Positions 16,475 through 25,507 of a stretch of 64,000 nucleotides of DNA are shown here, in pieces (within the stretch, counting starts at the first letter, position 1; each line of letters begins with the position of its first letter). The notes under the pieces are model-generated. The model saw only the letters and a list, made by a program, of their open reading frames with translations. It ran no database searches and was not told the origin of the DNA. The stretch covers positions 6,882,001-6,946,000 of the forward strand of contig NZ_JAMYWY010000001.1 in assembly GCF_024159265.1 (NCBI RefSeq). Direction: 5' to 3'. The stretch is from Paenibacillus sp. 1781tsa1 (GTDB lineage Bacteria > Bacillota > Bacilli > Paenibacillales > Paenibacillaceae). Made by a program: the position numbers and the translations under genes.

Positions 16475-17992
16475 ATGAGAAGAATGACTCTACTATTTCT
16501 AGTATTCATCCTGAGTCTCGGGACATCGGGGCAAGCTATGGCTTACACGACTACAGACTTGGGCGAGGGCATTATTGAAGATCCTCTGCTTGAAGACGGA
16601 CTGAAGCTAATTCTGAACAAACCTCTGGATGCTCCACTGACTTCATCTGATCTGGAGCAGCTTGAGGTGGTGGACCTGAGCAATGCAGGTATTCAAAGCC
16701 TTGCCGGTCTGGAATATGCCACCAATCTGACTCACCTCCGATTATATGGGAATGAGATTGAGGATCTCACACCGCTGAAGCACCTAACCCAGCTTCGCGA
16801 GATCGATGTTCGCAACAATTACATTACATCCATACAAGCACTTGCTGAATTGAAAGACTTGGGGCGGCTGTATATCAGCAACAATTCCATTTCATCCATA
16901 GAGGTTGTACGTGGGTTCAACCGATTACATACGTTCCACGCCAGCGGTAACCAGATTGCCAGTCTTGCAGCCCTCTCGGATGCGGATGCACTGAAGTGGC
17001 TTGAGATTTCAAACAATACCATTAGTGATCTGACACCGCTCATGGGTAAGACCCGGCTCCAACAACTCAATGTAGCAAACAACCAGATTCAGAAGCTGGA
17101 AGCACTGGCTGAACTGCCAAATACGCTGCGGAATCTGAATGTAGCAGGCAATCACATCACGGACCTGACACCACTAGAGCACATGACACGGCTTCGGACA
17201 CTTGATATCTCTGGTAACCAATTACAACACCTCAAGGGAATTGAGAGACTGACTGGTCTGAAGGAGCTGAATGCAGAATCCAATCAGATCTATAATCTGG
17301 AACCTCTTCGGCAACTATCCAGCTTGGACGTATTAAAATTATCCAACAACCGGGTGTGGGACCTGACACCGATTGCTGGTTTTACGTTTACCCGTGATCA
17401 GTCAGCGACAAATGCTATACAGGATATCTCGGCGTCCACTTCGTTATCCTCCAGTATTCAGACATCTGTCTCCGAGGTTGAACCTGCGGGACTTACCGTG
17501 CAGAATAACTATCTGGATGTCACAAGTGGCAGTCAGACGATGCAGCTTCTGAACCGTATGAATGTGCGGGAGCAGAAACGGACGCCGCAGGGCAGCTTCC
17601 AGCGTCTGATTGAAGGGTCTACCACTGCTTATGTAGGAGATCGCTCTTATGCACTGGATGCTGCGCCTTTTATCGATGAAGGGCGGACCTATGTGCCTCT
17701 GCGTTTTGTCTCGGAGCAGTTAAACGCCAGTGTGAACTGGAACAGCGGTACGCGCGAAGCGGTGATCACACAGAATGACAAGACGATTCGCTGGACTGTA
17801 GGCAACAAACAAGTTGTCGTGAACGACGCGCTTGCAATCCATGATGCTCCTCTATTGATGAAAAATGGCAAAGCATTTGTTCCGGTTCGCTTTATTTCGG
17901 AGCAATTCAATACCTCTGTTGGTTACATCGGAAGCAGCAAAACGATTCTGATTTTTGAAAATAAAGAGCTTGGTGAGAGTGTACAGCCTTAA
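16475..17992 (+). CDS. Secreted leucine-rich-repeat protein with copper amine oxidase N-like domain
   Basis: A 505-residue exported protein. The signal peptide ends near GQAMA (residue 23). Residues about 60-310 form around ten 22-residue internalin-type leucine-rich repeats (LTHLRLYGNEIEDLTPLKHL and similar). A Ser/Thr-rich link follows. The C-terminal 115 residues are a copper-amine-oxidase N-terminal-like domain with the repeated motif YVPLRFVSEQLNASV / FVPVRFISEQFNTSV, a stalk module common in Paenibacillus surface proteins. GGAGG precedes the ATG by 11 bp. It is probably a protein-binding or wall-associated protein, with no catalytic site seen. Confidence 0.88.
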   Translation: MRRMTLLFLVFILSLGTSGQAMAYTTTDLGEGIIEDPLLEDGLKLILNKPLDAPLTSSDLEQLEVVDLSNAGIQSLAGLEYATNLTHLRLYGNEIEDLTPLKHLTQLREIDVRNNYITSIQALAELKDLGRLYISNNSISSIEVVRGFNRLHTFHASGNQIASLAALSDADALKWLEISNNTISDLTPLMGKTRLQQLNVANNQIQKLEALAELPNTLRNLNVAGNHITDLTPLEHMTRLRTLDISGNQLQHLKGIERLTGLKELNAESNQIYNLEPLRQLSSLDVLKLSNNRVWDLTPIAGFTFTRDQSATNAIQDISASTSLSSSIQTSVSEVEPAGLTVQNNYLDVTSGSQTMQLLNRMNVREQKRTPQGSFQRLIEGSTTAYVGDRSYALDAAPFIDEGRTYVPLRFVSEQLNASVNWNSGTREAVITQNDKTIRWTVGNKQVVVNDALAIHDAPLLMKNGKAFVPVRFISEQFNTSVGYIGSSKTILIFENKELGESVQP

Positions 17993-18026
17993 GTCGTGTC
18001 TTACGATCAATCCCAGCCATAAGAGA

Positions 18027-18075
18027 AACACAGCGAAGTCCCCGTTTGAACAATCAGCGGGGACTTCGCTGTGTT
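18027..18075 (+). terminator. Long-stem terminator
   Basis: AACACAGCGAAGTCCCCG (18027-18044) pairs with the complementary stretch ending at 18075. The stem is long and GC-rich but the T tract is weak. Confidence 0.7.
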
Positions 18076-18293
18076 ATGACAGTAGTGCTACGACATTGGA
18101 TAGTGGTATATGGATAGAATCAGTCATAAGTAAATGCACCATACCATCTGTCTATATGGGCATAATCTTGTAACGCTCTATCTCGGATTAGGGCAAATTT
18201 TACACGGTTTAGCATATCTTCTTTTGCCGCGAGAGTTGTTATACTGAACGTACTATCTATGACAGCTGGAGTTCAAGCGAGGAGGAAATTCAT

Positions 18294-19631
18294 ATGACAT
18301 TCACGTTCACTGGTTATTCAACAACCCAAGGTAGCCCATGGAAAGAGTTATCTTTTGCGTCGACAAATGAAAGCGCTAACTTAAAACTCACGGGTGAGCA
18401 ACACCAGCTTGTGGAAGGGTTTGGCGGCTGTTTCAACGAGCTTGGTTATATTGCTCTATCGCACTTGAGCGAGGAGCAGCGCCATGAGGTATTTCATTCC
18501 CTCTTCCATCCGGAGGGTGAGCACAAGTTTAACATCTGCCGCCTGCCCATAGGCGCAAGTGATTATGCAGAGCAGTGGTACAGCCACAACGAGGTGGATG
18601 GTGACGTGGCCATGGAACATTTTTCGATCGAACGTGATTTCAAATATCTGATTCCCTACATCAAGGAAGCCCTGAGTTATAACCCGAACCTGCAATTCTT
18701 CGCCTCCCCTTGGAGCCCGCCAACATGGATGAAGTCGCCAAAAGCCTATAACTACGGCACACTTCGTTGGGAAAAAGATATTCTGGAGGCCTACGCCCTG
18801 TATTTCGTAAAATTCGTACAGGCTTACCGTGACGCAGGTATTACCATCCATCAGGTGCATGTGCAGAACGAAGTCATTGCAGATCAGAAATTCCCTTCTT
18901 GCATGTGGACAGGCGAGCAGCTTCGTGAGTTTATCGCCGATTATCTGGGCCCGGCTTTTGACAAACACGGTCTGGATACGGAAATCTGGCTGGGAACGAT
19001 CAACGCCCCTGATCCATGGGAAGAATTGATCAAGAAAAAAACAAATGACTTCGACGAGTATGCCGGGCTTGTCCTGAGTGATCCAAAGGCCTATTCCTAT
19101 ATCAAAGGTGTTGGGTATCAATGGGCTGGCAAAAATGCCATTCAACGTACCGCGGCAAGTTATCCGGAGCTACGTTATATGCAGACCGAGAACGAATGCG
19201 GCGATGGCAACAACTCATGGAACTACGCCAAATATGTATATAATCTCTATCAACATTACTTCAGCAACGGAGTGAATGCGTACATCTACTGGAACATGGT
19301 TCTGGAACCCAAAGGCCGCAGCACATGGGGCTGGGAGCAGAACTCCATGATCACCGTAGATCCGGACAATAAGGAGGTTACTCGAAACCCGGAGTATTAT
19401 GTGATGAAACACTTCGCACATCATGTGGTCCCTGGTGCTAGAAGAGTCGGCCTGTCTGGGGCCTGGAGCGGTAAATCCGTCGCTTTCCGCAACCCGGATA
19501 ACAGTCTCGTCATTGTGATCAATAATCCATTCCAGGACCGTCGCAACTTACATCTGGCATATGAAGGGCAGACCCTCCGGCTCGAGCTGGAGGCAGATTC
19601 CTTCAACAGCATGGTTATTCAACCGAAATAA
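18294..19631 (+). CDS. Glycoside hydrolase family 30 enzyme
   Basis: A 445-residue GH30 enzyme (glucosylceramidase-like clan A barrel plus beta sandwich). The substrate-pocket motif EGFGGCFNELG is near residue 40. The acid/base glutamate is in HVQNEVIAD and the nucleophile glutamate in MQTENECGDG. No signal peptide is visible, so it acts inside the cell on imported oligosaccharides or glycosides, unlike the secreted xylanase next door. GAGGAGG precedes the ATG. It is convergent with the xylanase across a shared terminator. The exact activity (beta-glucosidase, xylosidase or other) is open. Confidence 0.92.
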   Translation: MTFTFTGYSTTQGSPWKELSFASTNESANLKLTGEQHQLVEGFGGCFNELGYIALSHLSEEQRHEVFHSLFHPEGEHKFNICRLPIGASDYAEQWYSHNEVDGDVAMEHFSIERDFKYLIPYIKEALSYNPNLQFFASPWSPPTWMKSPKAYNYGTLRWEKDILEAYALYFVKFVQAYRDAGITIHQVHVQNEVIADQKFPSCMWTGEQLREFIADYLGPAFDKHGLDTEIWLGTINAPDPWEELIKKKTNDFDEYAGLVLSDPKAYSYIKGVGYQWAGKNAIQRTAASYPELRYMQTENECGDGNNSWNYAKYVYNLYQHYFSNGVNAYIYWNMVLEPKGRSTWGWEQNSMITVDPDNKEVTRNPEYYVMKHFAHHVVPGARRVGLSGAWSGKSVAFRNPDNSLVIVINNPFQDRRNLHLAYEGQTLRLELEADSFNSMVIQPK

Positions 19632-19657
19632 CAAACTACAGTTGAAACAAAGCATCC

Positions 19658-19716
19658 TCACACCAATAGCGCCATATTCCCATGCTTAACATGCGGAACA
19701 GGCGCTTTTGGTGTTA
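19658..19716. terminator. Terminator between GH30 and xylanase genes
   Basis: CACCAATAGCGCC and GGCGCTTTTGGTG form an imperfect stem around a 27-nt loop between two convergent genes. Confidence 0.7.
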
Positions 19717-19764
19717 TATAATAACGAATTCACAAGGGAAACTCAGACTCGTCAAAATGCACGC

Positions 19765-20727
19765 TTAAGGGTTGTTCGCCAGATAATTTCTCAACCATTG
19801 CAGCGCTGGACGTTCTGTACCGTTGCTATTGACCAGATGTGAACCGTTCACCCATGTTTGGTTCTGGTTGTAGCCCCACAGTGTTACACCTTTAACAGCA
19901 GCATGCTTCCACAGTACAGGGAATTTCTGCTGATAGCGCTGCAACTGTGTATTATCGTCGCCCGTCATATCCAGTTCGGATACATAGACCGGCAGACCTG
20001 TCGCAGCCAGCTTATTCAGTACTGTGTTCATCGTGCTGACAGAGACGTTGTCCATATTGAAGTAATGCGCTTGGATACCAATACCATCCACTAGGCCTCT
20101 GTTTTTCAGAAGGTTAATAATCTGGATATATTGGTCCGCTTTAGCCGGATCACCGATAATACCATATTCATTGATCAGCAATTTCGCGTTCGGAAAAGCT
20201 TGTCTCGCCTGCTGGAATGACCAAATGACCCAATCCCAGCCAGTGGCTCCATCTCCACCGATCGCGTTGCGATAAGAAGGCTTGGCATGAAGCGGCTCAT
20301 TAACGACATCCACATATGCTGCCTTGGAATACCGTTGTCCTGCGGCCTGAATCCATTGTGTCACTTCAGCCTTCTGATCTGCGGCAGAGAGACTGTTAAT
20401 CCAATTTGGCTGCTGATTTCCCCATACGAGCGTATGGAACTTGAACGGGAATCCATTGTTGTTAGCATAATTGTATGCCATATCTGCCTGACCCCAGTTC
20501 ATCACGTTACGTGTACCTTCCACAGCATCCCACTTGGTGGAATTCTCTGGAGTAACCTGGTTCCAGTAAGGACTAAAATTAGAAGGAACCTGGCTAGCTA
20601 TAATATTGCCCAAAAATTTGCTACCTTTCGCCAAACCAGCACTCACACTGCCCACCGCAACTGAAGCCGCGAGAACCCCTACCAATGCCAGTGAGCCGAC
20701 TGTCTTAAACCACTTGGACTTAATCAA
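19765..20727 (-). CDS. Secreted GH10 endo-1,4-beta-xylanase
   Basis: A 320-residue single-domain xylanase. A signal peptide of about 30 residues ends around VSAG. The (beta/alpha)8 barrel has the GH10 opening SNFSPYWNQVTPENSTKW, the HTLVWGNQQPNW substrate motif, the acid/base glutamate in VDVVNEPLH and the nucleophile in VYVSELDMT. The start is TTG with GGAGG 8 bp upstream. No carbohydrate-binding module is attached. Upstream lie a cre-like site and a GGTTTTTAAAACC palindrome at 20794-20806, suggesting catabolite control. Confidence 0.95.
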   Translation of the reverse strand: MIKSKWFKTVGSLALVGVLAASVAVGSVSAGLAKGSKFLGNIIASQVPSNFSPYWNQVTPENSTKWDAVEGTRNVMNWGQADMAYNYANNNGFPFKFHTLVWGNQQPNWINSLSAADQKAEVTQWIQAAGQRYSKAAYVDVVNEPLHAKPSYRNAIGGDGATGWDWVIWSFQQARQAFPNAKLLINEYGIIGDPAKADQYIQIINLLKNRGLVDGIGIQAHYFNMDNVSVSTMNTVLNKLAATGLPVYVSELDMTGDDNTQLQRYQQKFPVLWKHAAVKGVTLWGYNQNQTWVNGSHLVNSNGTERPALQWLRNYLANNP

Positions 20728-20754
20728 ATGATTTTCCTCCTTTAAATTTATTTT

Positions 20755-20769
20755 TGTTAAGCGCTTACA
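20755..20769 (-). promoter_or_regulatory. cre-like site upstream of xylanase
   Basis: On the minus strand TGTAAGCGCTTAACA (20769-20755) is near-palindromic and matches the CcpA consensus core with one extra base. It lies 28 bp before the start codon. Confidence 0.5.
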
Positions 20770-20923
20770 AAAATCATTTTACTGGATAATTTTGGTTTTA
20801 AAAACCTGTCAAATTATAGTATTTTATTGAAAAAAAAATAGAACTTTGTGTTTTTGATGCTGTCTATAAGCCCACTCTAAATCGAACATGACTCTTACAT
20901 TGGAGTTTACATTTACCACATGT

Positions 20924-20967
20924 TTATCTAGTATAAAATGATACATATCTTTACATACACTAGATAA
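20924..20967 (+). promoter_or_regulatory. Inverted repeat in 5'-nucleotidase leader
   Basis: TTATCTAGT (20924-20932) and ACTAGATAA (20959-20967) form a perfect 9-bp inverted repeat just before the GGGAG ribosome site. It may be a leader hairpin or an operator. Confidence 0.4.
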
Positions 20968-20983
20968 CAAGGGAGATTACAAC

Positions 20984-23281
20984 ATGCGCAAAATTTCAAC
21001 AAAACGTTTCGCCGGATGGCCCTTATCATTCCTCTTATGTGCCTCCATTTTGTTCGCCCCTTTCGCTTCTACTCCAGCTCAGGCTGCTGAGGCAGACAAG
21101 GAAACCAAGATCACGTTGCTGGGTACATCGGATATTCATGGCCGATTTATGCCTTGGGACTATGCTCTGGACGGTCCAAACCCAACCGGCAGCATGACGC
21201 AGCTCTATACCATTGTAAAAAAAGTGCGTGCTGAGAATCCCAATACGATTCTGCTGGACGCAGGGGACATGATTCAGGATAACTCCGCTGAGTTATTCAA
21301 TGATCAACCTCAATCTCCCATGATGGTTGCGATGAATGAAATGAAATATGACGCATGGGTTATGGGTAACCACGAGTTTAACTTTGGACTGGACGTACTG
21401 GAGAAGATCTCTTCCCAATTCAATGGACAGCCTCTCGTAGGTAACATTTTCAAAGAAAACGGCGACCGCTACATGCCTGCCTATACGATAATTGAGAAAG
21501 ACGGAATCAAAGTAGGTGTCATTGGAATGAACACACCGATGATTACCGAATTTGAGAAAGGTACCGATCACCTGGACGGTATCATCGTCAAAGATCCTGT
21601 GGAAGAGACCAAGAAGGCCATTACCGAGCTGAAAGGCAAAGTGGATGTTATGGTTGGACTCATGCATATGGGATTGGATAACGAGAACGGAAATCCGGGA
21701 ACCGGAGTCACAGATATCGCCAACGCCAACCCGGAGCTGGCTGCCATTTTTGCCGGACACATGCATACCTTGATTGAATCCCAAACGGTTAACGGTGTAT
21801 TGATCTCCGAACCGAATAAATATGGCTCACATATTTCGCGAATCGACCTTACATTTGAAAAAGACGGCGACAAAGTTGTGCTGAAAAGCAAGGAAGCTCA
21901 AGCACTCGCCGTAAAAGCAGCCGACGGAACGTACGAAGTCTCCGATCCTGCGCTGGAAGAGACATTGCATCCATTCCACGAGTTCGCTCGTGCCGATGCT
22001 AACATTGAAGTGGCTGAACTGAAAGGAACGAACCTGGTGCCTGCCGATGAGATTAAGGGTATCCCTGCTGTGCAGATCCAGGAAACACCTTTGTCTGACT
22101 TTTTCACCGAAGTGATGTTGCATTACAGTGACGCCGATGTGGTCGCGCACCAGATTGATAACGACAAAGCCAAGCTGGATGTAGGCCCGATCAAGAAAAA
22201 GGATATTGCGTTCAACTACCAATATACCTTTGGTGAAGTAACTGTGTATGAAGTAACCGGACGCGATCTGATGGATTATATGGAGTGGTCTGCGGGATAC
22301 TTCAACTCCACACGCCCAGGCGATGTGACCGTCAGCTTTGATCCGAAACGGCGTGCTTCCAAATACAGCACCGATGATTTCTTCGGCGGCGTAACGTATG
22401 AGATTGACCTGACCAAGCCATACGGCAGTCGGATTACGAATCTCAAGTACAGCAACGGTGAGGCCGTAAAAGAAGACGATACATTGAAGCTCGGTATGAA
22501 TGCCTATCGGATGGAAGCGCTGATTGCCAAAGGCGGTGCCATGGAAGGGCGTAAGTTCAAGCAACTCTGGTCCTCGAAGGATGCCTCGGCGTTCGGTGAG
22601 ATCCAAGGTACGATTCGCAACCTGTCCATCGCCTATCTGAAAGATGTTATGAAAGGTGTCTACGAACCGAAGATTCAGCACAACTGGAAAATCACCGGCG
22701 TAGACCTGACTGCACCAGAACGCGCAGATGTAGTGGAGTTGATTAACGATGGCATCATGTCTGTGCCAACAACGGAAGATGGCAAGTACACCAACATTGC
22801 CTCCATTAACATTTTGGATGCGGTGACGCAAGAAGAGATTGATGCACTTTCTGCCAAAGCAGGCGTGAATACATCAAAATTCGCAGGTGTGAAAACCAAG
22901 GGAGCATTCTATCAACAGTTGAACAAGGCTCGCAAAACGGCAACAGGTGGTGATGGTGGTACGACAACACCTAAACCTGAGAAACCGACAACACCAACTG
23001 TACCTAAACCAACACCGACTCCGGGCACGTCGAAACCTGACAAACCCTCAACTCCAAACACTGGTAAACCGGGTAGCGTCACCAAAGGTAAACAAGCCAA
23101 GGTTACAGCGGCTTACCTGAACGTACGCGCTGGCGCTTCATCCAAAGCCAAGGTCATTGCTGCGGTACCGAAAGGCACCCTGCTTGAGGTGATTAGCACA
23201 GACAAGTATGGCTGGGTAAAAGTGAAGCTTGATGGACGTGTAGCATTTGTATACGGAAAATATGTGAGCATTTTGAAATAG
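20984..23281 (+). CDS. Secreted 5'-nucleotidase/cyclic phosphodiesterase with SH3b tail
   Basis: A 765-residue exported nucleotide hydrolase. The signal peptide ends near PAQA (residue 34). The metallophosphatase domain has D50 and H52 (TSDIHG), AGDMIQD, GNHEFNFG and AGHMHT, a full metal site. The 5'-nucleotidase C-terminal domain follows (about 350-560), then a Pro/Thr/Lys linker (about 655-705) and a C-terminal SH3b domain (VTAAYLNVRAGAS) that probably binds the cell wall. It releases phosphate from extracellular nucleotides. Upstream TTTACA-like repeats at 20894-20917 could be PhoP sites. Confidence 0.93.
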   Translation: MRKISTKRFAGWPLSFLLCASILFAPFASTPAQAAEADKETKITLLGTSDIHGRFMPWDYALDGPNPTGSMTQLYTIVKKVRAENPNTILLDAGDMIQDNSAELFNDQPQSPMMVAMNEMKYDAWVMGNHEFNFGLDVLEKISSQFNGQPLVGNIFKENGDRYMPAYTIIEKDGIKVGVIGMNTPMITEFEKGTDHLDGIIVKDPVEETKKAITELKGKVDVMVGLMHMGLDNENGNPGTGVTDIANANPELAAIFAGHMHTLIESQTVNGVLISEPNKYGSHISRIDLTFEKDGDKVVLKSKEAQALAVKAADGTYEVSDPALEETLHPFHEFARADANIEVAELKGTNLVPADEIKGIPAVQIQETPLSDFFTEVMLHYSDADVVAHQIDNDKAKLDVGPIKKKDIAFNYQYTFGEVTVYEVTGRDLMDYMEWSAGYFNSTRPGDVTVSFDPKRRASKYSTDDFFGGVTYEIDLTKPYGSRITNLKYSNGEAVKEDDTLKLGMNAYRMEALIAKGGAMEGRKFKQLWSSKDASAFGEIQGTIRNLSIAYLKDVMKGVYEPKIQHNWKITGVDLTAPERADVVELINDGIMSVPTTEDGKYTNIASINILDAVTQEEIDALSAKAGVNTSKFAGVKTKGAFYQQLNKARKTATGGDGGTTTPKPEKPTTPTVPKPTPTPGTSKPDKPSTPNTGKPGSVTKGKQAKVTAAYLNVRAGASSKAKVIAAVPKGTLLEVISTDKYGWVKVKLDGRVAFVYGKYVSILK

Positions 23282-23313
23282 ATATAATGGTTATGCACCA
23301 CGCTTAACGAAAA

Positions 23314-23357
23314 AAAGGGCGATTCTCCCATGGAAATCATGGTCGGGATCGCCCTTT
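23314..23357. terminator. Bidirectional terminator
   Basis: AAAGGGCGAT (23314-23323) pairs with ATCGCCCTTT (23348-23357), between convergent genes. Confidence 0.85.
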
Positions 23358-23420
23358 GCTATGTTAACGAATGGTTATACGTATTGCCGTTCCTCTACTG
23401 CTCTACGGGAATGAAGTTAT

Positions 23421-24107
23421 TTAGCCTTTTGGCAGGTTCTTGATTTTATCTATAAAAGAGTCCAGTTGTATCCCATTCGTTTCTTCTGTGAAAACGCGTA
23501 ATTCCTCCGATTCACCCTCATAGGCGGCAAGTACGTAGTCACCATCGACAATATAGTACGTGCCATAACGGGTGAACGAATATCCTCCCAGCTGTTCTCC
23601 GGTCGTCCCCTTTTTGACTACAGCGATAATCTTCATACCTGGTTTAAGTTCAGGCTCCACACCTGCGAAGTCAGCGTTGTAAAAGAGAAACGTATCCTTT
23701 TCTACATCCTCACCTGTTAAAACCTTATGCACCTTCACCTTGTAAGTAATGAATTCAGGCTTGTAGGGTACAAGACCAGCAGCCCGATCCTTTTCTGCAA
23801 AATCACCCTCAGGCGTGCCCGGGGCAACAGGCAAATCCACGCTAAAATTCGGAAGGCTACTCACAACCTCTGCTACAATAACGGAGTCCGCAAAATCCAT
23901 GATCTCTCTGAAACTTACTTCTCTGATATTGATTAACACCGGGGTGTCAGTAGATAGCGGGTATTCCTTCCTCAATTCTTCCATCCGCTCTGGCGACAGC
24001 CTGTTTCCTGCGCCTTCATGTGAGTTGGAAAAAGGGGCCGAGCAACCGGCTAAACTAACCGTCAGTACAATGCTTATTAACCATCGCGTCTTACCCTCTC
24101 GTGCCAC
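23421..24107 (-). CDS. Lipoprotein of unknown function
   Basis: A 228-residue predicted lipoprotein. From the GTG at 24107 a basic start (REGKTRW) and a hydrophobic stretch lead to the lipobox SLAGC, with the Cys near residue 22. The mature part is soluble, acidic and beta-rich, with ITYKVKVHKVLTGEDV and FTRYGTYYIVDGDYVLAAYEG stretches seen in small extracytoplasmic proteins. The GTG is chosen because GGGGAGG lies 6 bp upstream; an ATG eight codons earlier has no site. It sits 51 bp downstream of the macrolide phosphotransferase gene in the opposite end-to-start order, so cotranscription is not expected to start here. Confidence 0.72.
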   Translation of the reverse strand: MAREGKTRWLISIVLTVSLAGCSAPFSNSHEGAGNRLSPERMEELRKEYPLSTDTPVLINIREVSFREIMDFADSVIVAEVVSSLPNFSVDLPVAPGTPEGDFAEKDRAAGLVPYKPEFITYKVKVHKVLTGEDVEKDTFLFYNADFAGVEPELKPGMKIIAVVKKGTTGEQLGGYSFTRYGTYYIVDGDYVLAAYEGESEELRVFTEETNGIQLDSFIDKIKNLPKG

Positions 24108-24158
24108 AATCCACCTCCCCTCATCTGACATACTAGATTCACACCTTCACTGGAGCAC

Positions 24159-25091
24159 CTAATCCCGCCTTACATCCCAGTTTGCCAGCATGCCTCTCGC
24201 CATTTCCATCGTCGACTCTTCCCCTGTGGTTAGAGCAAATTTGGCAACCAGTGCCGGGTAAGCAGCCCATTGTTCCCGAATATGTTCAAACATCTGAGGC
24301 CATGTCCTTCCTCCTGCCTTCTCGTATCGCTTCAGCAGATCGCGTAGTCCATCATCTTGGAAAAGTCCATAAAGGATTACAAAATCCTTACCCGGATCAG
24401 CAATCTCCGCTTCCGTCCAGTCGATGAGTCCGGTTACCCGCTGTGTATCATCGACAATGATATGCGGTGGGTGCAGATCCCCGTGATTAAACGTTGAGTG
24501 CTTCGGCCAAAAGCTACCCACAGACAGCCACACCGTCCAGCGTTCCGCCAGTTGGTCCGGTACCATAAAATTCTTTTTAATCTCCTCTATATTTGCCGCA
24601 AACTCTTTGCGAGCTTCCATAGGCGTCTTGATCCGAACTCCGCCCTTGGCCGCCTCCTCAGGATCAATGTTGTGCAATGCGGCAAGTGTAGCAGCCAGTG
24701 AATCCAGGAACTCGTCAGACAAGGTCTCCTGCGGGAAACGCCACGCATATCCTGCGCCAGCAGGATCTACCACTGCAATCGGGTCGCCATCCAATAGTGG
24801 ATAAGCGATAAGTTCGGGCGTGCAGATTCGCCAGTCCGGTACCTGTGCCGGAACACTCCCCCGGACAACGTCCAGTACTCTACGCTCATTCTCGGCACGC
24901 CCCCATACGTCTTCACGCCGCGGCTGACGCAGAACCCACTTTTGTCCACTTATATCAGTGGCGAAGGCTACCCGGAAGTCCATCCCGGACTCATTGATTT
25001 CCATTGATTCCTTGCGGATTTGAAGCCCATTTTGTTCAGCCAGCAACCATATATCCTGTGTGAAATCCACTTGTTCATTTGACTTTATCAT
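24159..25091 (-). CDS. mph: Macrolide 2'-phosphotransferase (Mph family)
   Basis: A 310-residue antibiotic kinase that inactivates macrolides by phosphorylating the 2'-OH of desosamine with GTP/ATP. Key parts are KWVLRQPRR (ATP-binding lysine strand), NHGDLHPPHIIVDD (catalytic Asp loop) and GLIDWTEAEIADPGKDF (metal-binding Asp). The ATG at 25091 follows AAGGAGAGG. Intrinsic mph genes are known in Paenibacillus (for example in a cave isolate), so acquisition need not be recent. The long leader carries a terminator, an antiterminator and an 8-codon peptide ending RLR, pointing to macrolide-inducible attenuation. Confidence 0.92.
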   Translation of the reverse strand: MIKSNEQVDFTQDIWLLAEQNGLQIRKESMEINESGMDFRVAFATDISGQKWVLRQPRREDVWGRAENERRVLDVVRGSVPAQVPDWRICTPELIAYPLLDGDPIAVVDPAGAGYAWRFPQETLSDEFLDSLAATLAALHNIDPEEAAKGGVRIKTPMEARKEFAANIEEIKKNFMVPDQLAERWTVWLSVGSFWPKHSTFNHGDLHPPHIIVDDTQRVTGLIDWTEAEIADPGKDFVILYGLFQDDGLRDLLKRYEKAGGRTWPQMFEHIREQWAAYPALVAKFALTTGEESTMEMARGMLANWDVRRD

Positions 25092-25113
25092 ATCCAAACC
25101 TCTCCTTTTCCTT

Positions 25114-25147
25114 GGAAAAATAAAAAACACAGACATTCATGCCTGTG
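25114..25147 (-). terminator. Attenuator in mph leader
   Basis: On the minus strand CACAGGCAT (25147-25139) pairs with the 25136-25128 stretch, including one G-U pair, around a UGAA loop. TTTTTTATTTTT follows (25127-25116). It ends only about 25 bp before the mph start codon, so it would cut transcription before the gene unless disrupted. Confidence 0.75.
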
Positions 25148-25192
25148 CTTTCAATCTCGGAATAGGGTTATACCTATTTTTGCGCATCCTCA

Positions 25193-25293
25193 TAGTGGTA
25201 CATTAAAGAACCACTCTTATGCAAGAGTGTCCACTACAAATAACGGTATACGTGTAAACAGGCAAACTTCTCCCGATGATCTGCACACAGGCA
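25193..25293 (-). promoter_or_regulatory. mph leader antiterminator strand and hairpin
   Basis: The RNA segment UGCCUGUG (25293-25286) is exactly complementary to CACAGGCA, the 5' arm of the terminator, so their pairing would open the attenuator. A branched hairpin (25193-25236: TAGTGG/CCACTA outside, CACTCTT/AAGAGTG inside) lies between them and would bring the two strands together. Confidence 0.6.
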
Positions 25294-25326
25294 GTGAAAC
25301 AGCAAGCGCAAGCAAACGTTCCGCTA

Positions 25327-25353
25327 CTATCTCAATCGAAAAAAATTTACCAC
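25327..25353 (-). CDS. 8-codon leader peptide MVNFFRLR upstream of mph
   Basis: GGAGG (25365-25361) is followed after 7 bp by GTG GTA AAT TTT TTT CGA TTG AGA TAG on the minus strand, giving MVNFFRLR. The ending Arg-Leu-Arg is the macrolide-dependent stalling motif known from ErmD and Mef leader peptides; the recalled mef leader is also 8 residues and ends RLR. A ribosome stalled here would sit just before the antiterminator strand at 25293-25286. Function is inferred; the reading frame and ribosome site are directly visible. Confidence 0.65.
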   Translation of the reverse strand: MVNFFRLR

Positions 25354-25507
25354 ACGTATCCCTCCGTTCAGTAAGTTAACTATATGCTAACATATTCCAA
25401 TTTCTAGCACCAGACTGAATCGACTGACTTTCGTTTTTTTATTGATGTACAGGAACTTCGTCGCCTCAGGTAACGTCCATAGTTATAGATATTAAAAAGG
25501 ATGAGAG

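Noticed and set aside
20761-20830. TTGACA-containing promoter for the xylanase
   Set aside because: TTGACA is present on the minus strand, but no acceptable -10 lies 16-18 bp downstream of it.
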